Of a stretch of DNA of 64,000 nt, positions 10,021 to 21,896 are shown in pieces. This stretch comes from Ulva prolifera (Eukaryota > Chlorophyta > Ulvophyceae > Ulvales > Ulvaceae): NCBI GenBank assembly GCA_023078555.1, contig CM041198.1, positions 1,538,800 to 1,602,799 of the forward strand, given 5' to 3'. The position numbers were made by a program, and so were the translations under genes. Under the pieces are notes generated by a model. It was not told where the DNA came from. It saw nothing but the letters and a program-made list of their open reading frames with translations, and did not search any database. The first letter of the stretch is position 1. Each line of letters begins with the position of its first letter.

Positions 10021-11690
10021 TGCTCGTGTATCCTCTGGACACGCCTGTCGCAGGAGTCCGGCGCCGCACCCTTGCAATCGTATGCTCAGCTGAGCAGGCC
10101 GCAGCCTATATAGCACATATGCCATGGTGCACATCATGATCAGGCGCCCGGTGAGGTCGACACCTGCCCGTCTGTACAGATAGCAGCGCCAACTCCGGAG
10201 GTTTTATCATCAGCTGATGAGGATGGGAGGCATATGAAGTGCTCCTGGAGTGGCAGTCCTCATTCGTAACACCATGATCCCCCAGAAGCTGGACAAAGCT
10301 TGGTATACCTTGGTGTCTGACCGCTGCAGTTGCTACGTAGCAGCTGCAGCGGTCAGGCACCTTCAAGTTGCAGGGCCCCTCCGATGTGCTGGATCGCCTG
10401 GGGCCGTCATGCATTTGCAAGGGCGCGAACTGCCGTACGCGTGATCTGGCCTGGTGCGGGCTTCGCGGGTGGCCTGGATGCTGTGGATCCTGTGTCCCTG
10501 TATTGGTGATATATCGATATCGATTCTACCGCATGGCAGCTGCGGTTGGGGAAGGGGGGGCTCTGGGCGCCACGGCCGCCTGCAGTCCAGCCGGGCAGTG
10601 CCGTGTCGTGCCGCCTCAGCTGCGGCTATTACTGGTGTACATGTTTTTGCGCATGTGCTGCAAGGACAAGGTTGGAGAAACAGGTAGCATCGTATATGCA
10701 AACAGCGAGCTGCTCAACGTCGGGATCATTACCTCAGCAAGACACTCCCAAGCAGCCGCCAGCATCCCCGGCAGACATCTGATATCAGGCATGTATTCAG
10801 GCGTCGGTATGGGTATGGAAGGTTCTGGTGTGTCTAGGTGCCGTTGATGGACAGCAGTATCTGAATTGTATTGCATTTGGAGTGACGGCGGCGGCTTGCA
10901 TGTGCGGGGTTCTGGCCCGAGCGGCGGGCCGCCTGACGACGTCTGAGCCCGCTTGGTGCCATTTCGCGTTGGCCTCAGACATCAGGCAGCACAGCTCTGC
11001 CCAGCGCGCAGTGCGGGTTGTGGCTGCATGGCATGTGGTGGCTGTGTTGCAAGGATATATCGGCGGCAAGGCGGGCAGCACCGCGAAAGAAGCAAGCAGA
11101 GCAAGCACACACCCAGATCTCGAGGCATATGCATGTGCACTAGGAGAATGGCGACACTCTGAAACGGATCCGGGTGTCGTCCGCCAGATTCCGAAAGTCC
11201 GTTCACTCTCTGATACCTCTCCGACGTCATCGGATGCGAGCAGTCGGATGGACCTTGGACTTTGGCATCGAATCATCCGCCGACCCGGGTATAATCTGCC
11301 GGACTGTGGACGTACCTTACCGCTGCAAGTGGCCTTCGCATGTCTGCGCCGGCTGCCATGATACGAGGTCACTTCGGGCCAAGCCCGCGCTAACAGTGGA
11401 TCGAATGATACTATTGGTTACTTTTATTACTACACGCGTATCTGGAAACGACTGGACTGGACACGGTGCAGGTATACGTGGACCCATACTCATGGCAACT
11501 GACATCGACTTTGGGCAGGAGACGAAGCGGCAGGAAGCTGGAGGCAGGCTCACAATAGCGGTGACTTTCTGCATCGCCCAAGATAGCGTTGGTCCGTATT
11601 TCAGGCTCGGCAGCAGTCCATGTAGTGTTGGTCGTCGCCCTGTGAATGGTGGCCGGAAAAGCGTGCACATAGGTTCCTGGATGCGAATGC
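10020..11690. other. Intergenic region with two retroelement 3'-end remnants
   Basis: Minus-oriented versions of the RLE 3' module occur at about 10654-10692 and 11044-11087 (the latter followed by gcaccgcgaaagaagcaag, as in other copies). A GC-rich repeat at 10540-10610 resembles ones at 14693, 27430, 32625, 33335 and 60236. I see no gene with convincing structure. Confidence 0.5.
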
Positions 11691-11698
11691 ATGCGGTG

Positions 11699-11964
11699 GT
11701 CCAGAGTGGCCATTCGGCAAATGGCCACTCTGGCGGAGTTACGTCATCATGCTCCATGTAAGGCGTGCGCTCGTCCTCCTGGACACGAATGCATGTGATG
11801 GTCCAGAGTGGCCATTCGCCGAATGGCCACTCTGACGGGGTGACGTCATCGTGCTCCAGGTAAGGCGTGCGCTCGTCCTCCTAGACGGAAATGCATGCGC
11901 TGGTCCAGAGTGGCCATTCGCCGAATGGCCACTCTGACGGGGTGCTGTCATCGTGCTCCACCCG
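11699..11964. repeat. Three 102-bp tandem repeats, each with a hairpin
   Basis: Units start at 11699, 11801 and 11903, so the spacing is exactly 102 bp; the third is incomplete. Each contains agagtggccattc, a short loop of 3-5 bases, and gaatggccactct, a perfect 12-13 bp inverted repeat, followed by a gacgtcat-type motif. The period is a multiple of three, which keeps a minus-strand frame open, but I do not think it is coding. Confidence 0.85.
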
Positions 11965-12186
11965 AGTGCGCAGGTGCCGTTGCAATCGGGGCGTCGTGCT
12001 GCATGAAATGTACGAATGGAGGATTGTGTGTCTGATACGGTTAATCGCTGGCGGTCGTAGCTTACTAAGTAGTACCTGGCATCGCAAATCGATACTGTCG
12101 AAGTGACTTGGAATTCCGTTGCAGATCTGCGCATCTCGTCACCAGTGACCGCTTTCGGTAGAAATAGATTGACATACGTATTAGCG

Positions 12187-13799
12187 ATGGATCCGCGCCT
12201 TGCAGCACTGGTCGCAGGACTGCCAAGTACCCAGCATGGGCTGACTTCCGCGCGCAGTGGAGACTTGCTTGTCGGTCGCATGCGCACTAGCCGAATCCCA
12301 GTAGTGGGTAGTTTGATTACTAGAGACGGGCGTTTCACTGACCGAGCCCGCGTCGGCACCAATAGCGGTCCAGCAAGCGGGCTTGGGGTGGCTGTGTGGT
12401 GGGGCCTTGGGGAGGTCCTGCGAGACAACGTGGTGGTAAGCCGGGGGAGTGAGCTGGAAACGGCCAAGGGAGTGGCCGTTACTACCTTTCTCGTGCTCTC
12501 CGGCTGGCTCCACGAGCAGGATATGTTCGTGTCCTCGTGGGAGGGCAAAGGGAGGACCCCTGCTGGGTGCACGGAACCCCTGCGGTGGAGGCCACTGCTG
12601 GGAACGAAGGAGGTGTGTGCCTCCTGGTGGGCTGGTGGTACAACTGCTGACCACGCTCTACTGCAACTGCCTGTTTACTGCGGAGGGGCGTAGCCTGACT
12701 ATGGAGTGGGTTCAGTATTCAGTGCATCCAGCTATGCAGCATAAGGTCACGGGCCACGTATCTGAGTCAGGATTCCCCAAGACTACAGTCACGGAGGAGC
12801 GAGATCCGGAGCTCGCCGAGCGGTTCGATATCCCACAGGCGAAGGTTGGGGAGAAGCGCAAAGCCGCTGACCCCCCGCCTCCTGACGGTGTGCTCACTCC
12901 CCGTCTGCTGCCCTTTTTTTGGGAGTCATGCAGTCCGTGTCCACCGCGGGCGTGCCAAAGGCCACCGCGTCCATGCATAAGGTCCACATGTGATCTTGGG
13001 CGTGTCCCAGAGATGATAGAAGGGGCACGTTATAAGAGGTGTCGGTGCAGTTTTCTATTGCCAAACCCCCCGGCACGTCGTGTGGGCATGGGCTTCTTTC
13101 ATGTCTGGCCTCTCCCCGCATCGTGTCAAACTGTGGACTGCCGGAAAGCGGACACCCGCGGCGGGGGGGGCCGGGTCCTCTAGGAGCAAGGAGAGACCAA
13201 CCTCCAACCTCCCTGATGGCCTCAACCCACTGGTGGCGTGGGTGCTGTATGAAAACGCCCACTACGAAAGTCTGGAGGGCATCAATGAAAAGAAGCTCGA
13301 ACCTTCTCAGTCATTAGCGCGGCACATTGGGGACCGGTGTCACGCGCTGCTGGCCAACACAAATGGGGTCCCCTCCCAGGTGGTGTACCAACTGACTTCG
13401 GGCGCGCCGGTACTAGCGGACATGCACGTCTCGCACTCGGACCTCATCGGCCAGTTCGTGCGTTCCAGATATTTTCTATGATTCCGGTGTGGTCAGGCAT
13501 GGCTGCATGTATGCTTGTGCGTTGTCTGGCTCTGCAGTGCATTCTTTCCACCACGCATGCATGAGTGTGGCTAGGCGGCCTCTGATTCCTCCTACACCTC
13601 AAGCCTGCCCAGTCACAGGCCTGTGATCGATGAGTGTAACATGCCTCAGATCGTGCAGGATATGAAGTTCCTCGGCGAATTCGTCACCACCCTCTACAAT
13701 CTAGCCCCCTGGGTGGTGGCGTATGCGGCGGAGCATCCGTTGATGGATTGGTCAGGGGTGCGAGTCGCCACTGTTCTGAACATCCCTTGGGCGGCGTGA
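12187..13799 (+). CDS. Putative multi-exon gene, unknown function
   Basis: Several exons with coding character join in consistent phase. The first runs about 12187-12612 (start MDPRLAALVAG, ending LLGTKE; donor GTGTGT). The second is 12686-12889 (GRSLTMEWVQYSVHP to KAADPPPPDG). A short one, 12934-12981 (SVSTAGVPKATASMHK), is possible after a 44-bp intron. A fourth runs about 13051-13457 (NLPDGLNPLVAWVLYENAHY to SDLIGQF; donor GTGCGT). The last, 13650-13799, runs from IVQDMKFLGEFVTTLYNLAP to LNIPWAA-stop. The join between the third and fourth exons is unresolved because phases do not match with the obvious sites. The last two exons are the best supported. TGTAA near 13924 could be the poly(A) signal. 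It is unrelated to the array genes and I recognise no domain. Confidence 0.45.
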
Positions 13800-13929
13800 C
13801 ACTGTGGTGCTACTTGGCCTAACCACCCATGTCGTTGCATGTGCACAGGAGTCTGTCCTGAGGGAATGTATGGGAGTGTGAGCTATGTATGAAGCTCGAT
13901 ATGAACAAGGAAAGCGCAAGCCATGTAAG

Positions 13930-15538
13930 CACCTACATCATATGAATGCAGGCATGTTGCCATCTCCAGTGCCGTGTACATGTGCCTCAAATGATAACAA
14001 ACAAATCCACCCCATCATGCTTCCACGAAACCGCTCTCCTGCCTTCACCCTGCTTACACGAGCGCGACCAAGTCTGATCCAGAAATGACGCCCATGACGC
14101 CTCTGCTGAAGCATGGCGCCACGCGCGTGTCCACAAGTGCACATCATTCGTGACCATGCGTGAGTATCCCAAGCCATACGGGTACAAGACGTGGGGAGGC
14201 CACCACTCCTTAGGCCCAGCCCGTACTTCCCGCGTCCCCGAGGCGGACGTCAGACGGATACGAGTCGGATCCGAAATTTAGTGCAACCGTCCGTAGCCCA
14301 TCCGCCGGACGCATAACGGAACCGACTTATCTTCCGTACATCCTCCGGCTGTGCTCCGAAGACAGGCTTGCCAGAAAAGGCGTTGCCCTGGGGCGTACCG
14401 AACGGGAATCGGAAAATCCTACCTACCTCTGCCCCAGCTCCGCCACAACGATCCGATACTCCGTGCAACCTACGTCCGGCCTCCACCGATTCTTCGAAGG
14501 CTCTCCAACTGCCCCTCCGTACACACTACGTCAGCTCTCCGATTCACCGTGTCGCCATTCTTCTAGTGGTGGCTGTGCTACAGGCAGCACTGTCCTATCG
14601 CGGCCTGATATGGGCTTTGGATGAAGATTCGCAACAGACAACTTGAAGCCATTCGAGGCGTTGCACAGCGGCGGGTCTGCTGCGTTGATGGTGTGTGTGG
14701 GGAGGGTTGGGAGTCTCGGGGCTCCCCCCTGCAGCCTGGCAGCCTGGCAGCCCAGCTGGGCGGCCCCGTGTGGGGCCGCCTCGGGCGAGACTGTGCAGCC
14801 ACATGGGTGTTTGTGTGTGGTTGTGTAAGGCGTTTGCAACGCCGAAGCCACCACCACGCAGCACGCCCAAATCACCGCCGACGTCGAGGCATATGCATGC
14901 GAGTGGCAGGAAGTCCCGACAGAAGGCGAAGTGGGCGTTCGCAACGCCGCGCGCCGGTCAGGGCCGGAGAGCCGGCGGCCGCTGAGACCTCCAGTAGGCG
15001 TGCACAGCGGACAGAGCCCGGCGGCGCGCTGATCATGTCCAATGGCCAGCAAGCGGCGACAGGTCGTCGAATAAGACCGCAAGCCCCGGTAAAGTTGCAT
15101 TGCGGTATCCCGGACGACGTGTCTCAAATTGCTGCCAGTGTGCGGGTGTTTGTGCATGCGGGGCGCAGAGTTGTCGACTTGGAATCAAGGCCTAGGTCAC
15201 GTGGCTGTGGTGAAGTGAAGCAAACTTAGCTCTGCAAAATGATGCCTTGATCGTGTTCTGAGGTGGTTGACGGCTGCAGTGCGGCTTGTCTGCGCTGTGT
15301 TCCTGGTCTGACTGATCGCTCGCTCTAATCATTATGGATCGGTCTGCTGAGTCGAACACCAGAATCGAAAGGTCCTGGGCTATGCTACCTGCCTCCCTGT
15401 TTTGGTTGATGTATCAACATATGTCCCGCACGCGTGTGTGACAGAGGAGTGTGGAGGCATGGATGAGCTCATCAACAGTGTCTCCTCCGACTCGACAGTA
15501 CTGTGACGTCTCACTCGTAGCCACCGTGCAGCAGCTCA
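13930..15538. other. Intergenic, dispersed GC-rich repeat
   Basis: No gene could be supported. About 14693-14790 carries the gggagggttgggagtctcgg-type repeat also seen near 27430 and 32625. The stretch near 15040-15090 faintly resembles the minus-strand end of the RLE coding region. Confidence 0.4.
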
Positions 15539-15605
15539 CACACAAATGCCTGCTTCTTTCGCGGTGCTGCCCGCCTTGCCGGCTTTATCCTTGTCACACA
15601 AATGC
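15539..15605 (+). mobile_element. 45-bp retroelement micro-insertion with target duplication
   Basis: The 11-mer cacacaaatgc occurs at 15539-15549 and 15595-15605. Between them lie 45 bp (15550-15594) that match the extreme 3' end of the RLE element (ttcgcggtgctgcccgcctt ... tccttgt). This is an extremely 5'-truncated insertion. Confidence 0.8.
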
Positions 15606-15781
15606 GTGTTTGCCTGCCTGGGCATGCCCTGGGGATCGGGAACTGCAAAGTACAGTAAACCTGAATTTACTGAGCCATATCCTATGGGACATTGGCTGTG
15701 GCTCAAGAGAACCAAAGAGCTCCGCATACTTTCCAGCGGAGATCAGAGTGTCCTGATGTGCCCACTGGATGTGCGATCTGC

Positions 15782-17160
15782 ATGCGGGCTTTGTGTGCGG
15801 AGTTGCTGCGTGGAGTATGGCGGTGGGTGTTGACACCTGGAACGTGGTGCAATGCTCCTGATGACTTGTCCAAGAAGGCTCAAGAACGTATGAGCTCTGG
15901 CTAAACGAATAGGAGCATCGAAACACACATTGATCGGTGAAAGGGTTTGTGCAGCAGGTCAAACTGGATCCAGCAGCACTCAGCAGCTTCACTGACAGCG
16001 ACAATAAAATCAGACTATCTGATCCCTGAGAAGCTCTATGAATATTCAGCGCGCAGACCAGAGGTGCTCATGGACGGGCGGCACTGCTCCGCTGCAGTGA
16101 GCTTCTGCAGTGATCTGTCACAAGACCGCCAAGTTGCAGTGCCAGCGTCTATCCTGCGTCAGGCGAAGTATTTGTCTTCTCCCGTTTACTCTTTTGTAAT
16201 AACGTCTCAGGCGAAGCCTTCGAGCTATTCGTCACAGCTGCAAGGACGACCTGCTGCAGCACATCTCAAACCCATCTGGTACACCACACCCGCATCGACA
16301 TACCGGTGAGACTCACTCTTCTATGAACTACCATTGAGACTTACGCGTGGTGACCATGCAAGCGCTTTTGGCGTACAGCCCTGGACCACGACGCCTTGAG
16401 CTCGAGACGACTGCCTTGAGACGTCTACGACATGGCAACAAATACTTCCCGTCCCGGTATCAAGCCGTCAACCTAACTCCTGGATTACACTTCCCTTCGC
16501 GACTGCGCACAAATTCACAAGATGCTGCCGTGCATGGGGCACCGCGCTGTGCAACAGGCCGGCGATCCGACACATGGACTCGAAGTGGGGACAGGCACCA
16601 CGCGATGCACAGATTACATGAAAGCGCGTTCGGCCTGACCCGAGACATCACAGTAAAGCCTGTATTTCTAGTTGAATAATCCATGCTTGCTGCCTTGCGC
16701 GCAATCATTTTCTGGCCACAGAGCTGGCAAGTGAACAACGATGTCTCGCGTACAGATCGAGTCCGCAGCGCTTCTTGCGGCAGTTGCAGCCACACGGCCA
16801 AACTTTTGTCTGCAGAAAATTCATGTAAATGTCTTGGGGTGTATCTGGTGCTCAGATGTCCATGTAGATCTCTTCGACGGCACGTTGTCGACCTGCACAT
16901 ACAGTTGAAAGGTCTACCAACGTTTCCAAATTGCAATGGTGCTGCGAATACATTATGGTAGAAATGTTTTCAACGAGGTCCAGATCTAAGAGTTCACACA
17001 GAGCTTCACAACCTGTTGAATATCTACAGTGCTGAAATCTCGGTTGATGTGGCAACTCTGCGGTATAAAAGCAGGCGCTCGCCGAGGAGTCACTAAAACG
17101 TACTCAAGCTGCACAACTCCCAAGTACATCCATCTTTCTTCGTCTCTACAGCTTCAACTC
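15782..17160. repeat. Segmental duplication, copy 2 side
   Basis: Nearly identical to about 28250-29620 through long runs, for example agcatcgaaacacacattga and ccgttgagactcactc-type stretches. It covers the upstream region of copy 2 and reaches into the promoter. A 96-codon frame in the copy 4 version (28481) is broken differently here, so I do not annotate it as a gene. Confidence 0.8.
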
Positions 17161-17172
17161 TTCATTCAGCAT
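16967..17172 (+). promoter_or_regulatory. Promoter and 5'UTR exon, copy 2
   Basis: Upstream element TTTTCAACGAGGTCC at 16967, TATA box at 17064, exon 1 ending with AT at 17171-17172. Confidence 0.8.
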
Positions 17173-18844
17173 GTGCGATCCCTGCTCCAGCTACAGTGCA
17201 GTAGATTGCCGTAGTGCGTTAGATAGTCCAAAACACTCAACGTACGTTGCACGTGTACAGTTGAGATATGTGTGCACAGCTTAGATGCAAAGACTGACAC
17301 AGCCCGGTTCTGTTAGGTCATCTGCCAAGCCTCATGCTACATCACAGGATCTGCCATTGCTTGCAATTATGGGATCTGTTATTGATCGCACTGCTTACAG
17401 CAGGCCGTGACAATTGTGTAGGTTGTGTAGTTTGCACCACAACTTGAAAACTGCACTCTGTCTTGTCCATGAGTGTCTTGTCCATGAACAAGTTCATGCT
17501 GAATCAAATGTCACATGCAACAGTGACCTGGCTTATGCACCCGCGAAGCTGACTTGAATGAAACCTGCAGGATTTACGCAGCAGCTACACTTGGCCTGAT
17601 GATGGCCGGAGCCGTGATGGCCCCCGAGCCCTCCAGCGCCGCCCTGGCCACTTCCTCCCAGCCCAGCCGTGACCTCCTCTCCAAGACTCCAGACGACGGC
17701 GAGAAGAACGGCGATGAGGGCGACGAGGGCAACGAGGGGCTTGACGGCTTCTTGGCTACACGCGGCAATGAGGGCGACGAGGGTGATGAGGGTGACGAGG
17801 GCAACGAAGGCGATGAGGGGGATGAGGGTGATGAGAACAACGAGGGGAATGAGGGAGACGAGGGGAATGAAGGCGATGAGGGTGATGAGGGCAACGAGGG
17901 GACGGAGGGTGATGAGGGTGACGAAGGTGATGAGGGCGGCTCGTTTTCTGGATTTGAGTCCACAACACTGTCCCAGGTGGAGTGCGTCAGCCAGGCCACT
18001 GCTCAGTCATTCTCAGCCATGGAGGATGCCCACGTTGCCGTCATTGCCACCGTGTTCACCGAGTTCTGCCGTGAGGACCTGGAAGAAACATCTGCCGCAG
18101 CGGTTGCCCTTGCTGCTTCAGACTCTGCTTTGGCCTTTGCCCGTGCTGTCGCCTCCACCCAGGCCGCCTGCGTGTCCACCGGGAAGGCCTTTGGTTGCGC
18201 CTCCGCGTCTGCCATGGCCGAGGCGTGGGCTTCCGCCACAGCCGAGGCGCACGCGACTGCCGTGGCCGCCTCTGCGGAGGAGTGCGAGTGCCTCGCCAAG
18301 TCCCAGGCGCTGTCCGTCGGCACAGCATCCACCTTCATCACTCTTGCGGCAGACGCCTTTGCCCGCGCAGAGGTGACCGCATGCTCTGAAGGGGATTCCG
18401 CGTCCCTCGCCAGCGCATACGCAGACTGCTCTGCGCTCGCGTACGCCACCGTCTGGACCACGGCCATCGCCGAGGCGTTCCTGGAGGGCGACTGCTTCTC
18501 CAGCGAGGTCGCCACCCGAATCCTCGCTGAGACCAGCGGCACATTCGGCGTCATCGAGGGCTGCGAGCGTGATGACTTCTCCTTCGGCGATGCTTTCGGC
18601 TCCACCGATGGCTCCACCGCTGAGGGCGTACGCTCCTCGGAACACCGGCTGCCTGCACGTCATGATCACATGAGTCAACAGACTGCCTCACAGCCAGGTC
18701 TTGCATGTGCTCGCCTACCCTGCTGACCACGTGCATGGTCGCAACAGAATCTTTGCACGTGAACACATGGTGCCTTTGTTGTCCCTCACTGTCTCTTGCT
18801 GACGCTGGGCTCCCGTTGTGCAGCAGGCCGCTGACCACATCTAG
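17171..18844 (+). CDS. Array copy 2: secreted Gly-X-Glu / Ala-Cys-rich protein
   Basis: CDS 17171-17172, 17571-18627, 18824-18844 (359 aa), organised as in copy 1. Introns are 398 and 196 bp; the second is the shortest in the array. The N-terminus reads MIYAAATLGLMMAGAVMA. The acidic tract contains the DENNEGNEG variant, and the domain boundary reads SQVEC where other copies have SRVEC. The Ala-rich domain has SEGDSASLASAY, shared only with copy 3. If intron 2 were retained, reading would run on to 18726 with a tail unlike any other copy, which supports the spliced model. Confidence 0.8.
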
Positions 18845-19220
18845 GACTCTGCCGCGTGAGATGTGGATGGAAGCACGGTCGTGGCTCAGCCCAGGGCGAT
18901 TGAAACAGAGGAGATGCTGAAGCCTCGGCCTGGGGCTTCTGCTGTGTAGCCTCGGAAATCCTTTCCTCTGGCTGCATGCGTTGGGAACCGTGACTCGCGT
19001 TGGGGTGCATCGCGGCTTCCAGTTCTGGGGATGTCGTACAGTTTGCTGGAGTGACGGGTCAGGAACGATTGCATTTGAGGTAGCAGGACGTCAGTTTTGA
19101 GTAATAGTGCTGTTGGCCGTAGGCGACAACAGCAGATAGGCTTGTGTTGGTCTTGCCACCCCGGCGGCAACTCTAGCAGCAGTCTGGCCGCAGGACACCG
19201 TTGGTGTTGGTGACTAGCAG

Positions 19221-19225
19221 TGTAA
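19221..19225 (+). terminator. TGTAA polyadenylation signal, copy 2
   Basis: TGTAA 377 nt after the stop, in the phrase ggtgactagcagTGTAA. Confidence 0.65.
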
Positions 19226-20189
19226 CATTGTCGCAGAACACTCCCATACGAGCATGGTTTACGGATCAGGGACTGGTCGTGCTCTACCTTGTCATCGTGC
19301 TTGCTCAAAAATCCACAAATGTGAATGGTATGGTAATCATTCATTTGCTTCAGATCAAGCTCGAGCAGGTGAAGTGTCACCATTAAGTTGAAAAGGTCAC
19401 TGCACGCTTCACTGTCCTCGAATATTCTGCCATAAGATACCACATATATGACCAGTTCAGGGTTTGTCTAGGCCAGACGACGTGCCCCTCTAAAAGAAGC
19501 TGAAGCTTGCATGACTTTAGGCACACGTCGCCTCGTGACACTGAGTCAACCGTCGTGACGTGACGTCACACAGCACCAGCCGCTATGGGCAATTCAGCCG
19601 CATGCAGGTCCGACACTGAGTCAGGTGTCCGCACCCCACGAACAATGTAACAACTTGCGCAACGTGTGACCTGCCGTGGCCTGGCCACATGTATGGCCAA
19701 CTGTTTATTGTAAAGATGCCTGTGGGCTGGTTGCCGTCTGCGAGTAGGCAGCTGCGGACCCGTCACTGTTGCGAGCCTAAGGGGCGGTGGACACAGAATG
19801 ACCTGCCACAGCACCCAATGTTCTTGTGCCAGACGTGGTGACCAACTTCTTTGCACCAGTCTCCGATGAGAATCACTTAGGTGTTACTGCTGTCTGTGTG
19901 CCAGTGGCTGCTGCCGAGCTTGATCCTGCAGATCCGCCATGGAGGCATCAAGCTGCGGGGCATGCATGACCGTTAACAATTGGTGCAACGCACGCTCAGA
20001 TACCATGCACCAGGCACACCGGGCCTATGTCTTCCCTTCACCATCGCATGCATGCATGCAGCATCGACCGATGAACGACGCCGCCCTCCAATCGCGGTGT
20101 GGCGCCGCACCCACGCTCGCAGCCATGGCCATGCATGCGGGGTGCAGCCATGGCAAATGCATGTGCAGTGCACTTGCCGCCATATGCCA
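19226..20189. other. Intergenic, no supported gene
   Basis: Only short frames on either strand. A 96-codon minus frame at 19566-19856 has no supporting features. The region contains gtgacgtgacgtcac near 19555, a CRE-like palindromic motif. Confidence 0.4.
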
Positions 20190-21075
20190 CCACAAGAAAC
20201 TTGACCTCCGTATGCAGTGAGCATGTACATTCATGCTGCTCCCAGGCGCTTCTACACCAACGCATGGTACTATATATCTCCCGCAGCACTGCCAGCCACG
20301 TTAGCCTAGGTATACCTATACTTCCATGTTTGGTGTCCGTTGAAGCCATGCATGGCAGAGCGGCCCGCTCCGGGGGACTCCGTTCGGAAGTTTCGGAAGT
20401 GGTGGCTGTCACGCAGATATCTGCGTAGCCGTCGGCATGATTGATCTCTTCTGTTCCACTGTGGCTGGTGATCACCACGATCATGAGCGCCGCGGGTGTG
20501 CGGCAGATGTCCCCGGGACCCGCGCAGCCGTGACTCTCACCTCTGGCAAACAACGCATGCAATCGGCGGCACAGCTTTATGCACACAAATTGTGGCACTA
20601 GCGACAGTACTTGTGGAGATGACTCTTTAGCACTCAACCACGCTGATGCCACGATTCTGGAAATGCCGCATTTCTGACTCGACCAGCAATGCGGGCCTCA
20701 TCAAACATCTTTCTGAGATGGCGCTGCCTCGAAACTGCCATCGCGGCCCGGCTGTGCCTGGCGCCACACAAAATTTCACCCAAAACTCTACTATTGCAAC
20801 ACAACTGCAGCGGTGTGTTGAAGCTCATGCGTGCGCCAGGCAGCCCCCCCCCCCCGACTAAATCGAATTCTGAGGCACAAACTTAACAAGCAGGGCAGCA
20901 GCTGTACATGTAGCTGTACATGTAGCAGTAGCTGTACACACACATGCCTGCCTGCCTACACTAGTAGCTACACACGGCACAATCCCGTGCCACAATCCCA
21001 TGCAGCAGCCCGGCTCGTCTTCCCAGACGCCCTCGCCTCGCTCGCGCCCGCACTTCCCCGTGGCACACATGCATG
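20190..21075. repeat. Intergenic block related to 9300-10020
   Basis: Diverged counterpart of 9300-10020. It holds an interrupted C run at 20848 and a short agctgtacatgtagctgtac repeat at 20902-20935. Confidence 0.5.
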
Positions 21076-21673
21076 CGCCAGGTGCGCGCCGCAGCTCCGC
21101 TGATGGCACGTCACGCGGGCAAGGCGGTTTTGGCAGGATTCACAGTCCCGTCTGATGACCTCTCGCCGCTTACAGGCCATCCGGCCTGAGCGGTGGGGTG
21201 CCCCTCGGGAGCCCTGTCCGCTTGACGCCACCAACCGATGGCCTCTGACTCCAGCTGGGCCGGGTCCGATGGGCGTGCGGGATGCCTTCGTTGGGATTGC
21301 GCAGACGGCTTCGCCGATGCATTGTCCTGGGTACGGTGCGGCGTGGGCCGGCGAGGCTGGCGTGGTGTGCTGTGGCTCGGGGGGTGGGGGTGGGGTTTGG
21401 GGCTGGGCTGTAGCTACCCCCGGCAATCGGGCGGCCATGATGGGCGGCCTCAGGCAGAAATGTGTTGGGCGTGGCCCTGTCGTACGGCGGCGGGCATTGT
21501 GGCGTTGGCGGTTGTGTTGTTGTGTGTGGGCCGTGGGGTCTGTGCGTGCGTATATGGGTGTGTGGGTGTGTGCTTGGCGGTCTGCGGATCTGTGTCGTTT
21601 GCTGCGCCGGTGATGGGTTTTCTGGGCGTGGTGGGTGTCGCGTGCATGGGTGGCTGGGTGTTTGCTTCGTCTG
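21076..21673 (+). mobile_element. 5'-truncated RLE retroelement fragment
   Basis: Starts in the last codons of the endonuclease (RQVRAAAPLMARHAGKAVLAG), reaches the stop at 21187 (GHPA-stop), and continues through a 3'UTR closely matching 5215-5755 of the long copy. It ends before the terminal module. Confidence 0.8.
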
Positions 21674-21896
21674 CAGCAGCTCACACACATGTATGCACGC
21701 ATGTATGCCTGCCTGCCTGTACATGCCCTGGGTTTTGGTAATTGTGGCTCAAAAGGATCACAGAGCTCCGCAGACTTTGCCAGCGGGGCTCAGAGTGTCC
21801 TGATGTGCGATCTGGATGTGCGATCTGCTGGGGCCGAGGCTGCTGATGCGACACACGCTGCTGCTTGTGTGTGTTGCTGGGTGGGTGTGGTCGTGT

